NCBI RefSeq assembly: GCF_000715075.1
Contig: NC_134081.1
Location: forward strand, 66,513,153 to 66,577,152
Direction of reading: 5' to 3'
Source: Nicotiana tabacum
Lineage: Eukaryota > Streptophyta > Magnoliopsida > Solanales > Solanaceae
DNA: 64,000 nucleotides
Shown here: in pieces, positions 32,744 through 45,000 of the stretch
Position numbering within the stretch: position 1 is the stretch's first letter
Layout of the letters: each line of letters begins with the position of its first letter
Made by a program: the position numbers and the translations under genes
The notes under the pieces: model-generated
Databases searched by the model: none
What the model saw: the letters and a program-made list of their open reading frames with translations, nothing else
What the model was told of the DNA's origin: nothing

Positions 32744-35685
32744 TGTAACGACCCGACTGGTCGTTTTGAGATCTAGCACGTCGTTCGACAGTTTGAGGCC
32801 TTGAGTAGCTTCATTTTATATATTATAACTTGTACGCGAGGTTGGAATTAAATTTCAGGAAGTTCGGAAGTTTTAAATTGGAAGAGTTAACCAAGGTTTG
32901 ACTTTTGAGTAAACGATCTCGGAATCGGGATTTGAAAGTTCCAATAGGTTAGTATGATATTTTCGGACTTGGACGTATGTTCGGGTTGAGCATCGAGTGG
33001 TCCGGGAGCATTTCGGCGCTTACTGTGGAAAGTTTGCATATTGAAGGTTTTTAGAATTTCCCAAGTATGGTTTGAAGAGGACTTTAATGTTATTGATATC
33101 CGTTTGGGATTCCGAATATTGGAATAGATTCGTATTGTGATTTATGACATGTAAGTAAAATTAGGCGTCATTCCGGAATGTTTAAGTATGATTCGGACGC
33201 GTTTGTCAAAGTTGGAAGGTTTGAAAGTTAAAAGAAGAATATTGATCGTCGATTCATCGTTTGGTTATTGTTTGGTATGATTTGAGGCCTTGAACAGGGT
33301 TTTTGTTTGGTACTGGTTGGTGTGTTTGGACGGGGTCCCGAGGGGCTCGGGTGTGATTCAGGATGATTTCGGACCAAGTTTAGGTGTTTTGATGTTGCTA
33401 GTATGCTCCGCAATCCGAAGGTAGTCTCGCGATCACGAAGAAGGCTGAAGAAGAGCCCCTATTTTTCTCATCGCAAATGCGAGGAAGCTCATGCGAACGT
33501 GGAGAAGGACTTGGTCCTACATCGCGAACGCGTAGGCTTAATCGCGAACACGAAAGAGGATGGGAGGGGATGGATGTGAGGCAGAAAGCCTTCGGGAACG
33601 CAAGGTGTGGAACGCGAACGCGAAGGGCAAGGTCAGCTGAGCAACGTGAAGGCGATCAAAAGGTCGCGAACGCGAAGGGAAGCTGGGCAGCTAGGAGGAG
33701 TTGGCCTTCGTGATCACGAGGCCTTTTCCGCGATCGCGAAGGTGAGCGGGCCTGAATAAAATTGATTTTAATACGAGTTTTGGCTCTTTTTCTTTTATTT
33801 TAACTTGGTTGGGCGATTTTTGGTGCTCTTGAAGGGGAAATATTTCATTATCTATCATGAAGTAAATTATTCCCATTTATTGTAAGTTAAATAAATGAGT
33901 TATATATGGATTTAAACACAAAATTGTATAAATATTGTGGAATTTGGAAGAAAACCTAAAATTTGGTATTTTTGGATTTTGAACACGAAATTGGACATGG
34001 AATTAGGAATAAATTATATATTTGAGTTCGTAATATTATGAGTAATATTTATCTTAGAAAATTTTAGAATTTGGGCACGTGGGCCCGAGGGTTGATGTTG
34101 TTGACTTTTGGAGCAAAGTTGGAAATTGTTATAAGTTGATTAATTAAGAGTGTTGAAGTGTATTCTTATTCGTTTGCATGTTATTTGACTAGTTTCGGAT
34201 TGATGGGCATTGGTTTGAGGTGTTAGAGAGGCATTAGAGCTGGTTATGGAATTTTGGAGTGAGGTAAGTCTTTTGGCTAACCTTGTGAGGGGAAATTTAC
34301 CCCGTAAGTGCTATATATGTTATGTGCTACATGCTATGGGAGCTATGCACGTATGAGGCGATAAGTATCCGTGCGTATGATAGAATTCCTGATTAGGTCC
34401 GGGTAAACTTAGATTCACGCCATGCTTTACTTGCGTTAATTGAGTTATCATTTCCTATTTAATTGCTTTAATCTACATTCAACCTAAGACTAGACTCGCG
34501 TAGATTATCAGACTTGTCATTATAGATACTCAACACACTACTTGATTAGCCGTGGAAAATTGTGCTTCCTTTACGAATTTCTTCCGCGTTGTGTGTATTC
34601 ATCGAAAAGTTTTCTTAAATTTCATAACTCACACGTACATTTGTGAGTGGGGTCAAGGACCCATTAAAGCTTCTTATTCTAATGGGATGTGACTGTTCGC
34701 CTGAACAAGATTATTGTGACACACTCTTATGGGATCGGGTAGTTCGCGTCGGCAGGATATTGTAACACACTCTTATGAGATCGGGTCGTTCGCCTCGGTA
34801 GTATCATGTATCATATTCTTATAGGATCAGGCTATTCACCTCGGCATGATTATGTAACACATTCTTATGGGATCGGGCCGCTCACCTCGGTAGAATAGTG
34901 CGGAATACTTTATAAGGAGTCCGCGTACTCATGTGTTTCCTGACTTAAGATGTGACCGTTGATTTAGTATTGACCATTACGTATTCCATTTGAGGAGGTA
35001 GATGATAATTGAGGACTTTGTGTTCATTGTTCAGTTGTAGACCATATTATTTGCCTATACATGCATTTATTGTTTACTTACCATGTTTCATACTTGTTTA
35101 CTTTATTATATTTGATTTGATGTAACACTAGTAGGTGTCAATGTCGATCCCTCGTCACTACCTCTTGGGGGTTAGGATAGATACTAACTGGGTATACGTT
35201 GATTTACGTACTCATGCTGTACTTCTGTACTAAATGTGCTCGATCTGACAGGTTCATTTGGTGGTCATTTGGGCGCGTAGGCACAATTGCTGAGGAAACT
35301 TTATGGTAAGTTGCATTCCATGCTACGATTCACAGCACACATAGTTTTCCATCATGATTATTTACTCTAACCTATCTATCTTGTATTCCTGACAAATGTT
35401 GTATTTTGTTTTTTACTTCCTAGTAGATTCTCATGCACTTGTGACACCGAGTTTTGGGGTGTTCTAGAATTTATTTATGGTTTTCTTTACATTGACACAA
35501 TTTTACTTTATAATCTATTTAAATTATACATATTTATAATTTTTAATGCATTGATCTCTCTATCTAATAAGCTTCATGATTTCAAAAATAATAAAATAAA
35601 TAATTAAGTTGGTAGTTCATCGTTGGCTTGCCTAACAGCGACGTTGGACGCCATCACGACCTATAGTAGATTTTGGGCCGTGACA
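32744..35685 (+). repeat. LARD-1 3' LTR
   Basis: It is 2942 bases, TGTAACGACC to GTGACA. It carries the CpG-rich GCGAACGC block (33410-33750) and five copies of the GGATCGGG..CGCCTCGG repeat (34675-34900), where the 5' LTR has four. The CTCGTCACTAC block is near 35152. It ends next to the Copia element. Confidence 0.8.
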
Positions 35686-35689
35686 TGAA

Positions 35690-36145
35690 CTACTGCATCT
35701 CGTTGACGATAAAGGATCAACGGATCTCAATTAGAAAAGCCGCAAGATTAGTAATCAAAGTTGATGCAGTTTGACGGCTTGGATTTGTTCTCTTCTCGCA
35801 GGTTCTTCTTTAGAGATTATCGAGTGAAATGAAAAAGTGAGCTGAAGATGTGTGGATCGATTCCGGTTGACTTGTACATGGATCTCCACGTGTTGCAATC
35901 CTAAGCACTACTTATTATGTTGGGTCGTTGATTCTGACCATTCAAAATGGGATGACTTACAGTTGTACAACAATTTATTTCAACATATATTTGTAACTGA
36001 TTATTGTAGCTTTGTCGGTTGGAAAGTTAATCACAAATAGTCTAGTTATATAAACAATAGCTTTTAATATAGCCATATTAGATGTAGAATAATATATTTC
36101 ACATTTTCTCTCTCAATTCTTGAATGCTCACTAAGAGTTTTTACA
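35690..36145 (+). repeat. Copia 5' LTR (left end uncertain)
   Basis: From about 35759 (GTTTGACGGCTTGGATTTG) it aligns with the 3' LTR: GTGAAATGA, GAAGATGT, GGGTCGTTGAT, TATATAAAC and CTCTCTCAATTC. TATATAAAC at 36047-36055 is a likely TATA box. It ends TTTTTACA before the primer site. Confidence 0.7.
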
Positions 36146-36157
36146 TGGTATCAAAGC
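36146..36157 (+). other. Copia primer-binding site
   Basis: TGGTATCAAAGC is one base from the tRNA-iMet complement and abuts the LTR end. Confidence 0.75.
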
Positions 36158-36294
36158 ATTAGCTCTAAATTTTGTTCCTAATCTCGATAATATTTTTTCA
36201 ATATTTCTAGTGTTCTCTAGATTCGACCTCTGATTCTCAATTTTTATTCGTTTTCTTTAGTTTTGCCTTGAATTTGTGCAATTTCAACCTCAAA

Positions 36295-36911
36295 ATGAAC
36301 AAGATGAATGATGATCATGCATACTATCTTTACGTATCTGATTCGTCCGGAATGGATTTAGCTTCTCCTCCATTTGATGTATGTGGCTATGGAGGTCAGA
36401 GAAAATCTATGTTAATTTTATTGCCCGCTAAAAATAAATTAGGTTTCATTGATGGATTACCTAGGCCAAAGGATAGCTCTCTAGATCTTAAGGCTTGAGT
36501 ACATACAATTACATAGTGTTTGGATGGATGTTGAACTCGTTGACAACTGATATTAGGTACAATGTCATTCACTCGAAATTTAGAAAAATTTTATGGAAAT
36601 AAATTGAGGACAAGTATGGTCAATCAAACCTAGCATAATAATTTGAATTACAAAAGTAGTTGCTAGAGATTGTGCAGGGATCAAACAACATTGCAACATA
36701 TTTCAATAGAATAAAGAATATATGGGATGAAATAGAGTTAGTTGATGCTAGAGTAGTATGCAATTGCATTGATTGTAAAAATGTATTAGTTGAGAAGAAT
36801 TATACACTTGAGGAAAGATTTAAGTTAGTGCAATTTTTTATGGGATTACATGAAATATATACAGTAGTTAGAGGAAATAGCATGATGATGCAAACTTTTA
36901 CCTACTATTAA
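36295..36911 (+). pseudogene. gag: Copia gag remnant
   Basis: The first frame (ATG at 36295) reads NDDHAYYLYVSDSSGM, then a KSMLILLPAKNKLGFIDG stretch, the typical opening of plant Copia gag. It stops at 36498. A second frame (36660-36911) holds TYFNRIKNIWDEI and a Cys-rich part followed by FKLVQFFMGL, the later gag region (Retrotran_gag_2/UBN2-like). Stops and frame changes separate the two. The sequence from 36912 to 37328 seems to be decayed gag tail and linker with no clear frame. Confidence 0.65.
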
Positions 36912-37328
36912 TAGCGCAGAGAAGCATACAAAGTGTTGGGCACTATCCCAGTGACTCTAGTTACTTTGTTGTTTCTAGTCAGAGGTTCCCACAGACTAAA
37001 TAAAGAATTAACACTCTTAGTGCTAACACTGAAAATCTCTCTAGAGGTGCTAATTTCAAGAATAGTCAAGACTACAGAAATAATTTGTTCCTCTATTGCA
37101 TAAAAACAGGATACAATATTTAAAAATGTTACAAGATAGAAAAAGTTTCAGACTCCAAATCAAAGTAATGCAGCAATTTTAGATAAGAGCAGGTCAGATT
37201 CGTAACTATAAAATAAAGGCAACAATTGATTAACACAACTCATGGAGCTTCTTTAACATGTTAAAATTGGTTAACAAGTAGTAGAAAGTTCTGAGGTCAA
37301 TGTCAATACTAATTATGCTCATATATTT

Positions 37329-37460
37329 TTGTCTATGTCTTCTACTCTTAAATCTTCTAGGATTCATTTTTGGATCCTTGACTCTAGTGCTTCTGAACAT
37401 ATGACTTTTGACTTAAACCGACTAATTTATTTATCTGGCTCGTTGATTGACAGGGTTAAT
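37329..37460 (+). pseudogene. Copia protease fragment
   Basis: The frame reads HFWILDSSASEHMTFDLN. The aspartic protease signature of Copia elements is D-S/T-G-A-S, and here Gly is replaced by Ser. The match to Copia stops near 37460, where an unrelated block begins. Confidence 0.6.
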
Positions 37461-38552
37461 ATTACTCGTAAGAATCTGTCGAGTTCTTACTCGCCTGTTC
37501 AAGTTAACTTAACACCTATATATCTATAGAATTAAGACTAACAAGAACGCATTTACACTTCCTGTATTTCAACCAAGCAAGACAATTAGGTATAGTTCTA
37601 TCCTAATTGTAAATCCGTTCCCCGATGCCTATGTTCAAGAACTTGCTCTATTTAATCCTATGTGCAATTTCGAATTTTCACTTTCGAGTTCAACTCCAGA
37701 TTCGTAGAAAGTATTTCACTGTTAGCTACGCAGAAAAATAATTAAGAACAGAATTAAATAAACAAACCAATATGATAAAATCAATCTCGTCAATTTAAAT
37801 TTCAAACGTTAACATTCATGTAGCACCCATAACCCCAGAACGAACGAGTTTAGCCACGCATAGTCATGGTGGAATTCTGAAGTAATTCCCAAGAATACAT
37901 AAAAATCAATAAAAGAAGGGAAAAGTAAGAACTCAAGACGAATTCTATGATTTCCAAACTCTGTGATGACTTTTTTTCGCTTTCCCGTGTGTTAGATGAC
38001 CTAAACGAGGCATTTTCGGTTTATATATTGCGTACAAAAGTCGTGGGCCAAAGTTTTCCTTTTTCTTTTTTGAATCAGCTTCAGGGATTGATGTTGAGTT
38101 AGATGCTTCGCGTCCGCCTAAGCTTGAGTTTCTCAACATCAGATACAGGGGTGGATGCTTCGTGTCCACCCTTTATTCCCTTATCTTTGCTGCGCCCAGG
38201 TGCGGATGCTAAGGTGGATGCCTTCTCTCAACTTCACTGCTAAGGATGAACCAAATAGCCTTTTTTTTAATGTTGGATGTGACGCATCCACCCTCTTCTC
38301 CTATAGCTGGAGCATATTTTCTTTTTATTTTTGCACTCCAAACATCCTAAAGCATCACACATAATTTAATTACTCATAGAACCAATAATTAATACATGTT
38401 GGGTATTTTAAATACCAAATAGCACCAAAAAATGATTAAAATATGAGTAAAGTAATATTAAAACATATATAAATATGTCCAACATCACCACGTTGTTGTT
38501 CTCTTACCACGTGTCCAACATATATAAATATGTCCAACATTACCACGTTAAT
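37461..38552. other. Unidentified block replacing Copia integrase region
   Basis: About 1.1 kb without Copia similarity sits between the protease and the later reverse transcriptase. GTTAAT occurs on both sides (37455-37460 and 38547-38552) and could be a target duplication, but the ends are not TG/CA. The right end has a direct repeat of about 55 bp offset (ATATAAATATGTCCAACAT..ACCACGT twice). GGATGCTTCG/GTCCACC and related copies recur at 38095-38290. It could be a remnant of another LTR on the minus strand. Confidence 0.4.
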
Positions 38553-39900
38553 GTCTGATGGGAATGTAAAAAGGCTTAAGGCTAGACTAGTAAATAAAGG
38601 TGACACAAAAAGAGAGGGAATTAATTTCACTGAGGTATTATTTCTTATGACTAAAATGACTGCTATTAGATGTGTCTAGGCTTTGGCAGTGAAAAAGTAT
38701 TGGAGGGTTTACATATTAGATGCTAATAATGCTTTCTAACATGGCAATCTACATAAGTAGTTGTATATGAGATTTTCTGCTGGTATTACTCCTAATGCTC
38801 ATATTTGGTGTGCAGCTTATAAAATCTTTATTTGATCTTTTTCAGACTTCTAGGCAGTGGTATGTTTGTCTAATAACATCATTCAATTTCAAAGGTTATT
38901 GTCATTCTTTGAATGACTATTCTATTTTCTATAAAAGGCGGGTGATTTCGTTACTCTAGTTGTTGTCTATGCTGATGATACTTTACTTACGGGCAATAAT
39001 GTCGCAGAATTGAATGATTTAAATATGTTTCTTGACTCTGAATTCAAGATAAAGGATCTTGGACACGTATCCTTTTTTGGGCATGGAGATTCTTTGTGAC
39101 GATTCTGGTATTATTCTAAGTTAGTGCAAATTCACTCTAGAGCTTTTGACTGAGTTATGTTATCTTGATTTACCTCCAGCCTCTTCACCATTGGATATTT
39201 CTCTCAAACTTCATGTTGATGAAGTTTTTCCTCTCTTTGATCCTACTATGCATCGTAGGTTTTTGGGAAAGTTGAATTTTCTAATACATACTCCCTCTGA
39301 CTTGTCTTTCGCGGTCCAGCACCTGAGTCAATTCATGTAGGACACTCATTTCTCTGCTGCTCAACATTGTTTTCACTATTTGCTTTGAGATTTGGGTAAA
39401 GGGATCTTTTTGACGGCTTCTTCCTTTTTTGATTTGCTTGCCTTTTGCGACTCTGACTGGGATTCTTACCTGATACTCGCCAGTCTATTAATGGTTTGTT
39501 CATCAGCCTTGGTGGGTTTCTTATTTTCTGAAAATCCAAGAAATAACCATTTGTCTTGTTCTCCTCCGCCGAGGCTAAATACATATCCATGTGTCAAGTT
39601 ATCTCTGAACTCACCTGGTAGGTGCAGCTACTTGATGATCTTTCAATTCCTCCAGCTTTACTGATTCCTCTTTATTTAGATAGCCAGGTGGTAATTCATA
39701 TTGCCAAAAAACATATCTTTCACGAACGCACCAAGAACGTTGAGCTTGATTGTCATTTCATGCAAAAATAATTTTAGTTAGGCTTGATCTCTCTTTCTTT
39801 CATTCCATCGCACTCTCTGTTGGCTGATATCTTCATTAGGCCTCTCTATGGTCCTCTTCAATAGGATTTTTTGGGCAAGTTGAGAGTTCTTTCAACACCC
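38553..39900 (+). pseudogene. pol: Copia reverse transcriptase/RNase H remnant
   Basis: The first recognisable part reads GNVKRLKARLV, then VYILDANNAF. The catalytic motif VVYADDTLLTGNN lies near 38965-39000. Further on come FLGKLNFL and, for RNase H, SQVVIHIAKKHIFHERTKN followed by SLLADIFIRPLYGPLQ, close to the C-terminus of Copia pol. Many stops and frame changes. In a live element these domains make and process cDNA. Confidence 0.7.
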
Positions 39901-39916
39901 TCCAACTTGAGCGGGG

Positions 39917-40355
39917 TGGTTGCCAGAAAAAATTAACGTATTATCTTAATATAAAAAAATCCAAAATATTATTATCCAGGTAGACGGAGTTTGATGGCTA
40001 GGATTTGTTCTCTTCTCACAGGCTCTTTAAAGATTATCAAGTGAAATGAGAAAGTGAGTTGAAGATGTAGGGATCAATCTGAGTCGGTTTGCTCATGGAT
40101 CACCCCATGTTGCCATCTTAAGCACTATTTATTATGTTTGGGTCGTTGATCCTGACTGTCCGAAGAATGACATATATCTGTACAATATTTTATTTTACCG
40201 TATATTTTTAACTATTTATTGTAGCTTATCGGTTAGGAAGTTACAGATACTCCAGTTATATAAATAGTAGTTTGTAGAGTATGCGGACCAGATTTGGAAT
40301 ACTACATTTTCAATTTTTTCTCTCAATTCATGAATGCTCACTTAGAGTTTTAACA
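39917..40355 (+). repeat. Copia 3' LTR
   Basis: It is preceded by the polypurine-like TTGAGCGGGG (39907-39916). It runs TGGTTGCC to TTTTAACA, 439 bases, aligning with the 5' LTR from about 39985 on. TATA-like TATATAAATAG is near 40257. Confidence 0.7.
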
Positions 40356-40709
40356 CAATTAATAATTTTTTCAACTTCCCCTCCTTCAAACATGGTTGTA
40401 TAAAGAAAGCTGCAAAATGAGTTGTTTGTTGTTTTGTATTTATAATAAAAAATTAATTATGGTAAAACAATATAGTATTCACATATCCTAAGATGAATAT
40501 TATCTATTTCTGTGGTCGCATTGTGGACCGCAGAAATGCTATAGTCTGCAACACGATTCCTTCAACTCCCCAACGCATTGTTCAAACCAAAAGGCCCGAG
40601 CCACGACGAGAAAGTTCACCGGGAAGAATGTCTATAATTATCAACGCATAAGTCCACCCAGACATCACAAAAATCCGGATTTTAGGTAAAAATTTCATGG
40701 GGCCTTACA
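40356..40709 (-). repeat. LTR fragment, minus strand, with GCGG dyads
   Basis: On the minus strand it begins TGTAAGGCCCCATGAAATTT, close to the start of the solo LTR at 53046. It continues through TTCTGCGGTCCACAATGCGACC to a TATAAATAC-like site near 40440. It is cut by the Copia element on its other side, and the rest of this LTR was not found. Confidence 0.5.
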
Positions 40710-41998
40710 GCTACATCCTGAATTGATTGATCGTAATGGTAAGAAAAAAATAAGCTAGAGGAGGCAGTGGAGAAGAAAAGGCAAAAGAGAAGGGTCCTTT
40801 AATCATCCTATCTAGTGGTAAGGTAGTTGGTAACCCAAAAAAGCAATGGAAAGGAGTTAAAGACAACTGTGTGAAGAATGTTGCAAAGCAGGATGAAACT
40901 CAATAAAAAATTGGAAAAGAAATCGTTCCAGTTGATCAAGGTGTATGGCAACAGGTTCAAGTTGGTAATAAATTTGTAGTTTTATAAGTGGATGAAGGGG
41001 ATAAAGAAGATGATCATCAACTCGCTTTGATTGAAGAGAATACAATTCAACAACAACCTAAACCTAGTGCTACTGTACCTAGAAATTAAATCCATCAACA
41101 ACAGTTTTTACTCCTAACTCAGCTGGGATAGAATCTGCGAAGGGACCTAAAAATTTGAGTCCTAATAATAAAAGGATTGAGGAGCCTATAAACAAAGAGT
41201 CTACGTCACAATAGGTGCAAAGAATATTTGTTGGTAACTTAGATACACGTGAAGTTAACCCAGCTGCTCCTGTACTTACTCCTAATTCTGATGGGATTGA
41301 GGAAACACAAGGCAATGAAGTTCATGCAGCAAATATTAACAAGGAGCAAAAGGGAGGGGAATTAGCTTATCTCACGCCAAATCAATCCTATCAAGAAATA
41401 CCATCGCAAACTGTCGATACTGGAATGTTAAGCTGGGCGGGCTTTGGAGCGACCAAGTAGAAGAATGTTCTGAAGAGGAAGGTGAACTTTGTTCAGAAGA
41501 AGACGACAGTGATGAACATGATGATACACAATCTTTGGATCCTGATGAAGAGGCCAAAATTTGTAGTGATGAAGATCAAGATGATCAGCTGATTGGAGGA
41601 AACTCTAAAAAAGATGAGAGGCGGGAAACACTTGTGGAGACTAGAGTGAAAATAACTCCAACTGAGGTAGAAGTTGTTTCAAACGTGAAGGCAAAGGAGA
41701 ATCCAGCAACACCTAAACCTATCCATAACCCTAACCCAACCCTAACCCTAGTGCATCTACAGTAAAACCTAACTCTTTGTTAAAGATTGTTGAGCAAACC
41801 AAGGTGAAAGAAAGGAAACAGATTGTGGCAGCACCCTCATTGGCAATAGGAAGTGCTAACAAAATTGCTTTACCTAAAGGAGGCAAGAACTAGTTAGTAA
41901 ATCAAAACGGTGATGATATTCTAGATGATAATGAGGAAAGGGGTGGCAAGGATCTTGATGAAGAATCTACAACCCAAAACTTTATGAATACAGCTAGA
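40710..41998 (+). pseudogene. LINE ORF1 remnant
   Basis: The sequence is Asp/Glu/Lys/Pro-rich, spread over three frames (for example WQQVQVGNKFVVL near 40950; 41215-41460; 41535-41765). It resembles the low-complexity C-terminal half of solanaceous L1-type ORF1 proteins, which bind LINE RNA. No zinc knuckle, endonuclease or reverse transcriptase is visible. It ends abruptly at the Athila 5' LTR, so any ORF2 would lie beyond the far end of that element. Family assignment is by general resemblance only. Confidence 0.4.
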
Positions 41999-42005
41999 TG
42001 ATAAA

Positions 42006-45000
42006 TGGGAATTTTGACTGCTTATTAGCACCTTTTTGCTTTTGTTTTAGTCCAAAATATTAATTTGTGTTCCCGAAACTAATAAAATTATGCAAATTGC
42101 AGGAATGTTAGAAGTTTGGTCTCCCATGATGAAATTCAACTCAAAAAGGAGTATTCCGAAGCACAAGGCAATAAAGGGCGCAATTGCAGAATTCCATTTG
42201 TGGCCGCAACCCAAGCTAAAGAATCCAACAAAATTTTGACAAATCTGCGGACCGCACATGAATTGTGCAGCCGCAGAACTGGGTCTGTACTGACAAGTAG
42301 TTCTGAGTTCAGAGAGCGTGCAGAATACCAAGTCCTGATGCCCTACTGAAGTTCGGACCATACAATAATTGTGCCGCTGTAGAATCCCATCTCCTGCCAA
42401 CTAAAGAAATATGCGGTCCACATATGGAATTGTGCGGCCGCAGAACCTCCCAAGGGGCAGTTGACCAAGTTTGATTTTTTTGTGAATTTGAACCGGAACA
42501 GAGTTTTGATTGTCTCATTAGCTCCGTTGGTAATTTTGGACTTAGGAGCGCTTCCGGATTGTGATTTGGAGGTCTGTGGTTTAATTTGGCTCGAAATGGC
42601 AAAAGTTGAAATTTTGGAAAGTTTGACCGGGAGTGGTCTTTTTGATATCGGGGTCATATTCTAATTCCAGAAGTTGGAGCATGTCCGTATCGATTGTGAC
42701 TTGTGTGTAAAATTTGAGGTTAATCAGACGTGATTTTATAGGTTTCGGCATCGGTTGTGGAAGTTCGAAGTTTTAAAGTTCATTAATTTTGAGTTGAGGT
42801 GTGATTCGCCGTTTTGATGTTGTTATGTGTGTTTTGAGGCCTCGAGTAGGTCCGTGTTATATTATGGGACTTGTTGGTATATTTGGACGGGGTCCCGAGG
42901 GGCTCAGGCATGTTTTGAATTGATTTCGGATCATTTTTCTTCATTTTGGTACTGCTGTGTTCTGCTATTTTCTGGTGTCGCAACTCTTCATTGCGTTCGT
43001 GTTGCAAGTGTCACGAACGCGTAGTGTATTTGGATGGCAACAGCAAATTGTTCTTCGCGATCGCAAAGTATGTCTTGCGTTCACGTATGGAGGATCGCGT
43101 TTGCGTAGTGTTGAGGTTGGCAACTGGGAATTTGAGCGTTCTTCTATGCGATCATGTAAGGTTAGTCGCGTTCGCAAAGCTTTGGCAGCAGTGTTCATCG
43201 CGTTCGCATGAGGTGCATCGCGAACGCATAGAGACTTTTGTGGCAGTGTAAGTTTTATTCATCGCGAACGCGATGGTTTTCCCGCGTTCGTGAAAGAGGA
43301 CATCTGGGCAGTGTATATAGTACTCTATTTCGAATGTTTCGGACATTTTTATATTTTGGGTATATTTCATGAATCTATCTTCGTTTATGGTAATTGGATT
43401 GTGAATTTTAAAGAGGAAATTGGGGGTTTTGGCCTAAAGTTTCATAATATGAATTTTGAACATCGAATTAGAGTCGGATTTGAGTGAAACTAGTATGGTT
43501 GGATTCGTAAATGAATGGGTTGTCGGATTTTGTAAATTTTTGTCGGGTTTCGAGGTGCAGGCCCGGGTCCGATTTTGGATTTTTGATTCAAGATTTGATC
43601 TTTTTCGATCGGGATTGCTTCCTTTAGCATTGTTTGATGTACTTGAGTTGTTTTTGGTTAGTTTCGAGCCGTTCGGAGGTCGGAACGCGTATGATGGCAT
43701 CTTTGGAGCATCGCTTGGCTTGCTCGGCATTGATATTAGCTTGTTCGAGGTAAGTAACTCTTTTAATCTTAGTGCTGAGGGTATGAAACCCCGAAATACG
43801 TGTTATGTGATTGGTATTGAGGTGACGCACATGATAGGTAACGGGCGTGTGGGCGTGCACCATGTGAATTGGGACTTTTTTATTTTCATGGCACTGTATA
43901 GTGTTCCTACATAGTTAATGTCTGTATTTTCACCATGTGATAAATTAATTGAGCTGACAATCATGCTAGATACCATGTTTAGGCTTTATGACGATACTGT
44001 TAGGACCCATAGTGGTCGTTTCTTGTTGTTATTTCACTGATTTCATTGATATTTGGTACTCAGTCATATTCACACATTCATATCATATCTCAGTCTCATT
44101 TATTTATTGATACATCATATCATTATTGTCGGGCTAGTTTCATGGCATGGTGAGCCAGTGAGTGAGACTGGAGAGTGATGACTGAGTGAGGCCGAGGGCC
44201 TGAGTGAGATTGATATTTTGGGATCGGGTTGCACACCACAGCATGTTATATTGATATTTTGGGATCGGGTTGCATTCCGCAACATGTTATATAGATTACA
44301 TTTTATGGGATTGAGCTGCACGCCGCAGTGATATAGCGCTTGGGATGAAAGGAGCCCCTCCGGAGTCTGCACACCCCCAGTGAGCGCAGTCGACTATAAA
44401 TAGGGATCGGGCTGCATGCCGCAACGGGTATTTTACAGCGCTGAGTGATTGAGTGTGCTGATCATAGTGAGAGAAAATGCGAGACTGTGAGATTGAGTAC
44501 TCTGAGAGTGTGAGTACATGAGCTCATCATCGAGATGCATTGCATTTGACATGCGTACTTGAGATACATGCATAGAGATGCATTTCCTTCTGCTACCTGT
44601 TTTGGGGACATTTATGATTTTACATGTATCTTGACATGTAGGCATAGAGAAGTACTTTTCTCATGCTATCTGAAAATAAAACATCTTACTATTTGTTGAA
44701 AAGAGTTTTGGGAAAAATCACAGTTTTCAAACTTACTCGTATTTTGGCTTTTTCGGTAAAAGAATTGGATTTTCACTGAGATACTTGAAAAGAAATGCCT
44801 ATTTTTCTGGAACTGTGAACGGACTGAGCCTTTTATTTCTGAGATACTCTTTTGTTACATGTACTATGCTGTTATGAACTGTTGTGGAGTATTGGTGTAG
44901 GATCCGACCTTTCTGTTAGCTCGTCACTACTTTCAACCTAAGATTAGGTTTTTTACTTATTGAGTACATGGGGTCGATTGTACTCATACTACACTTTTAC

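Larger units (their letters stand above)
12216..35685 (+). mobile_element. LARD-1: coding-free Tekay-like Ty3 element (split)
   Basis: Its LTRs (12216-14997 plus 28630-28760, and 32744-35685) share TGTAACGA(C/T)C starts and GGTTTTGGGTC/GGGCCGTGACA ends. Between them lie a tRNA-iMet primer site (28764), about 4 kb with no pol, and a polypurine tract (32731). An LTR element with long LTRs and a long non-coding interior fits a large retrotransposon derivative. The 5' LTR is interrupted by LARD-2. The flanks TAAAT (12211-12215) and TGAAC (35686-35690) do not match, so the target duplication is decayed or one end has been rearranged. Confidence 0.75.
35690..40355 (+). mobile_element. Ty1/Copia element, internally rearranged
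   Basis: It has two similar LTRs (to 36145, and 39917-40355), a tRNA-iMet type primer site, a Copia gag start, a protease motif, then an unrelated block, then reverse transcriptase and RNase H remnants and a polypurine tract. Integrase and the first part of reverse transcriptase are absent. All frames carry many stops. The left boundary is unclear because the first 60 or so bases after 35685 do not match the start of the 3' LTR, so the 5' LTR may be truncated at the LARD-1 junction. Confidence 0.8.

Noticed and set aside
41720..41756. AACCCTAACCC-like repeats resembling telomeric DNA
   Set aside because: Only about four imperfect units, of CCCTAA and not the usual plant CCCTAAA, and they fall in a Pro/Asn/Thr-rich coding-like stretch of the LINE remnant (NPNPTLTL). 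Low-complexity codons explain them.
43456..43914. 152-codon plus-strand frame
   Set aside because: It lies wholly inside a solo LTR, is unlike any protein I recognise, and its openness fits the GT-rich composition of that LTR.
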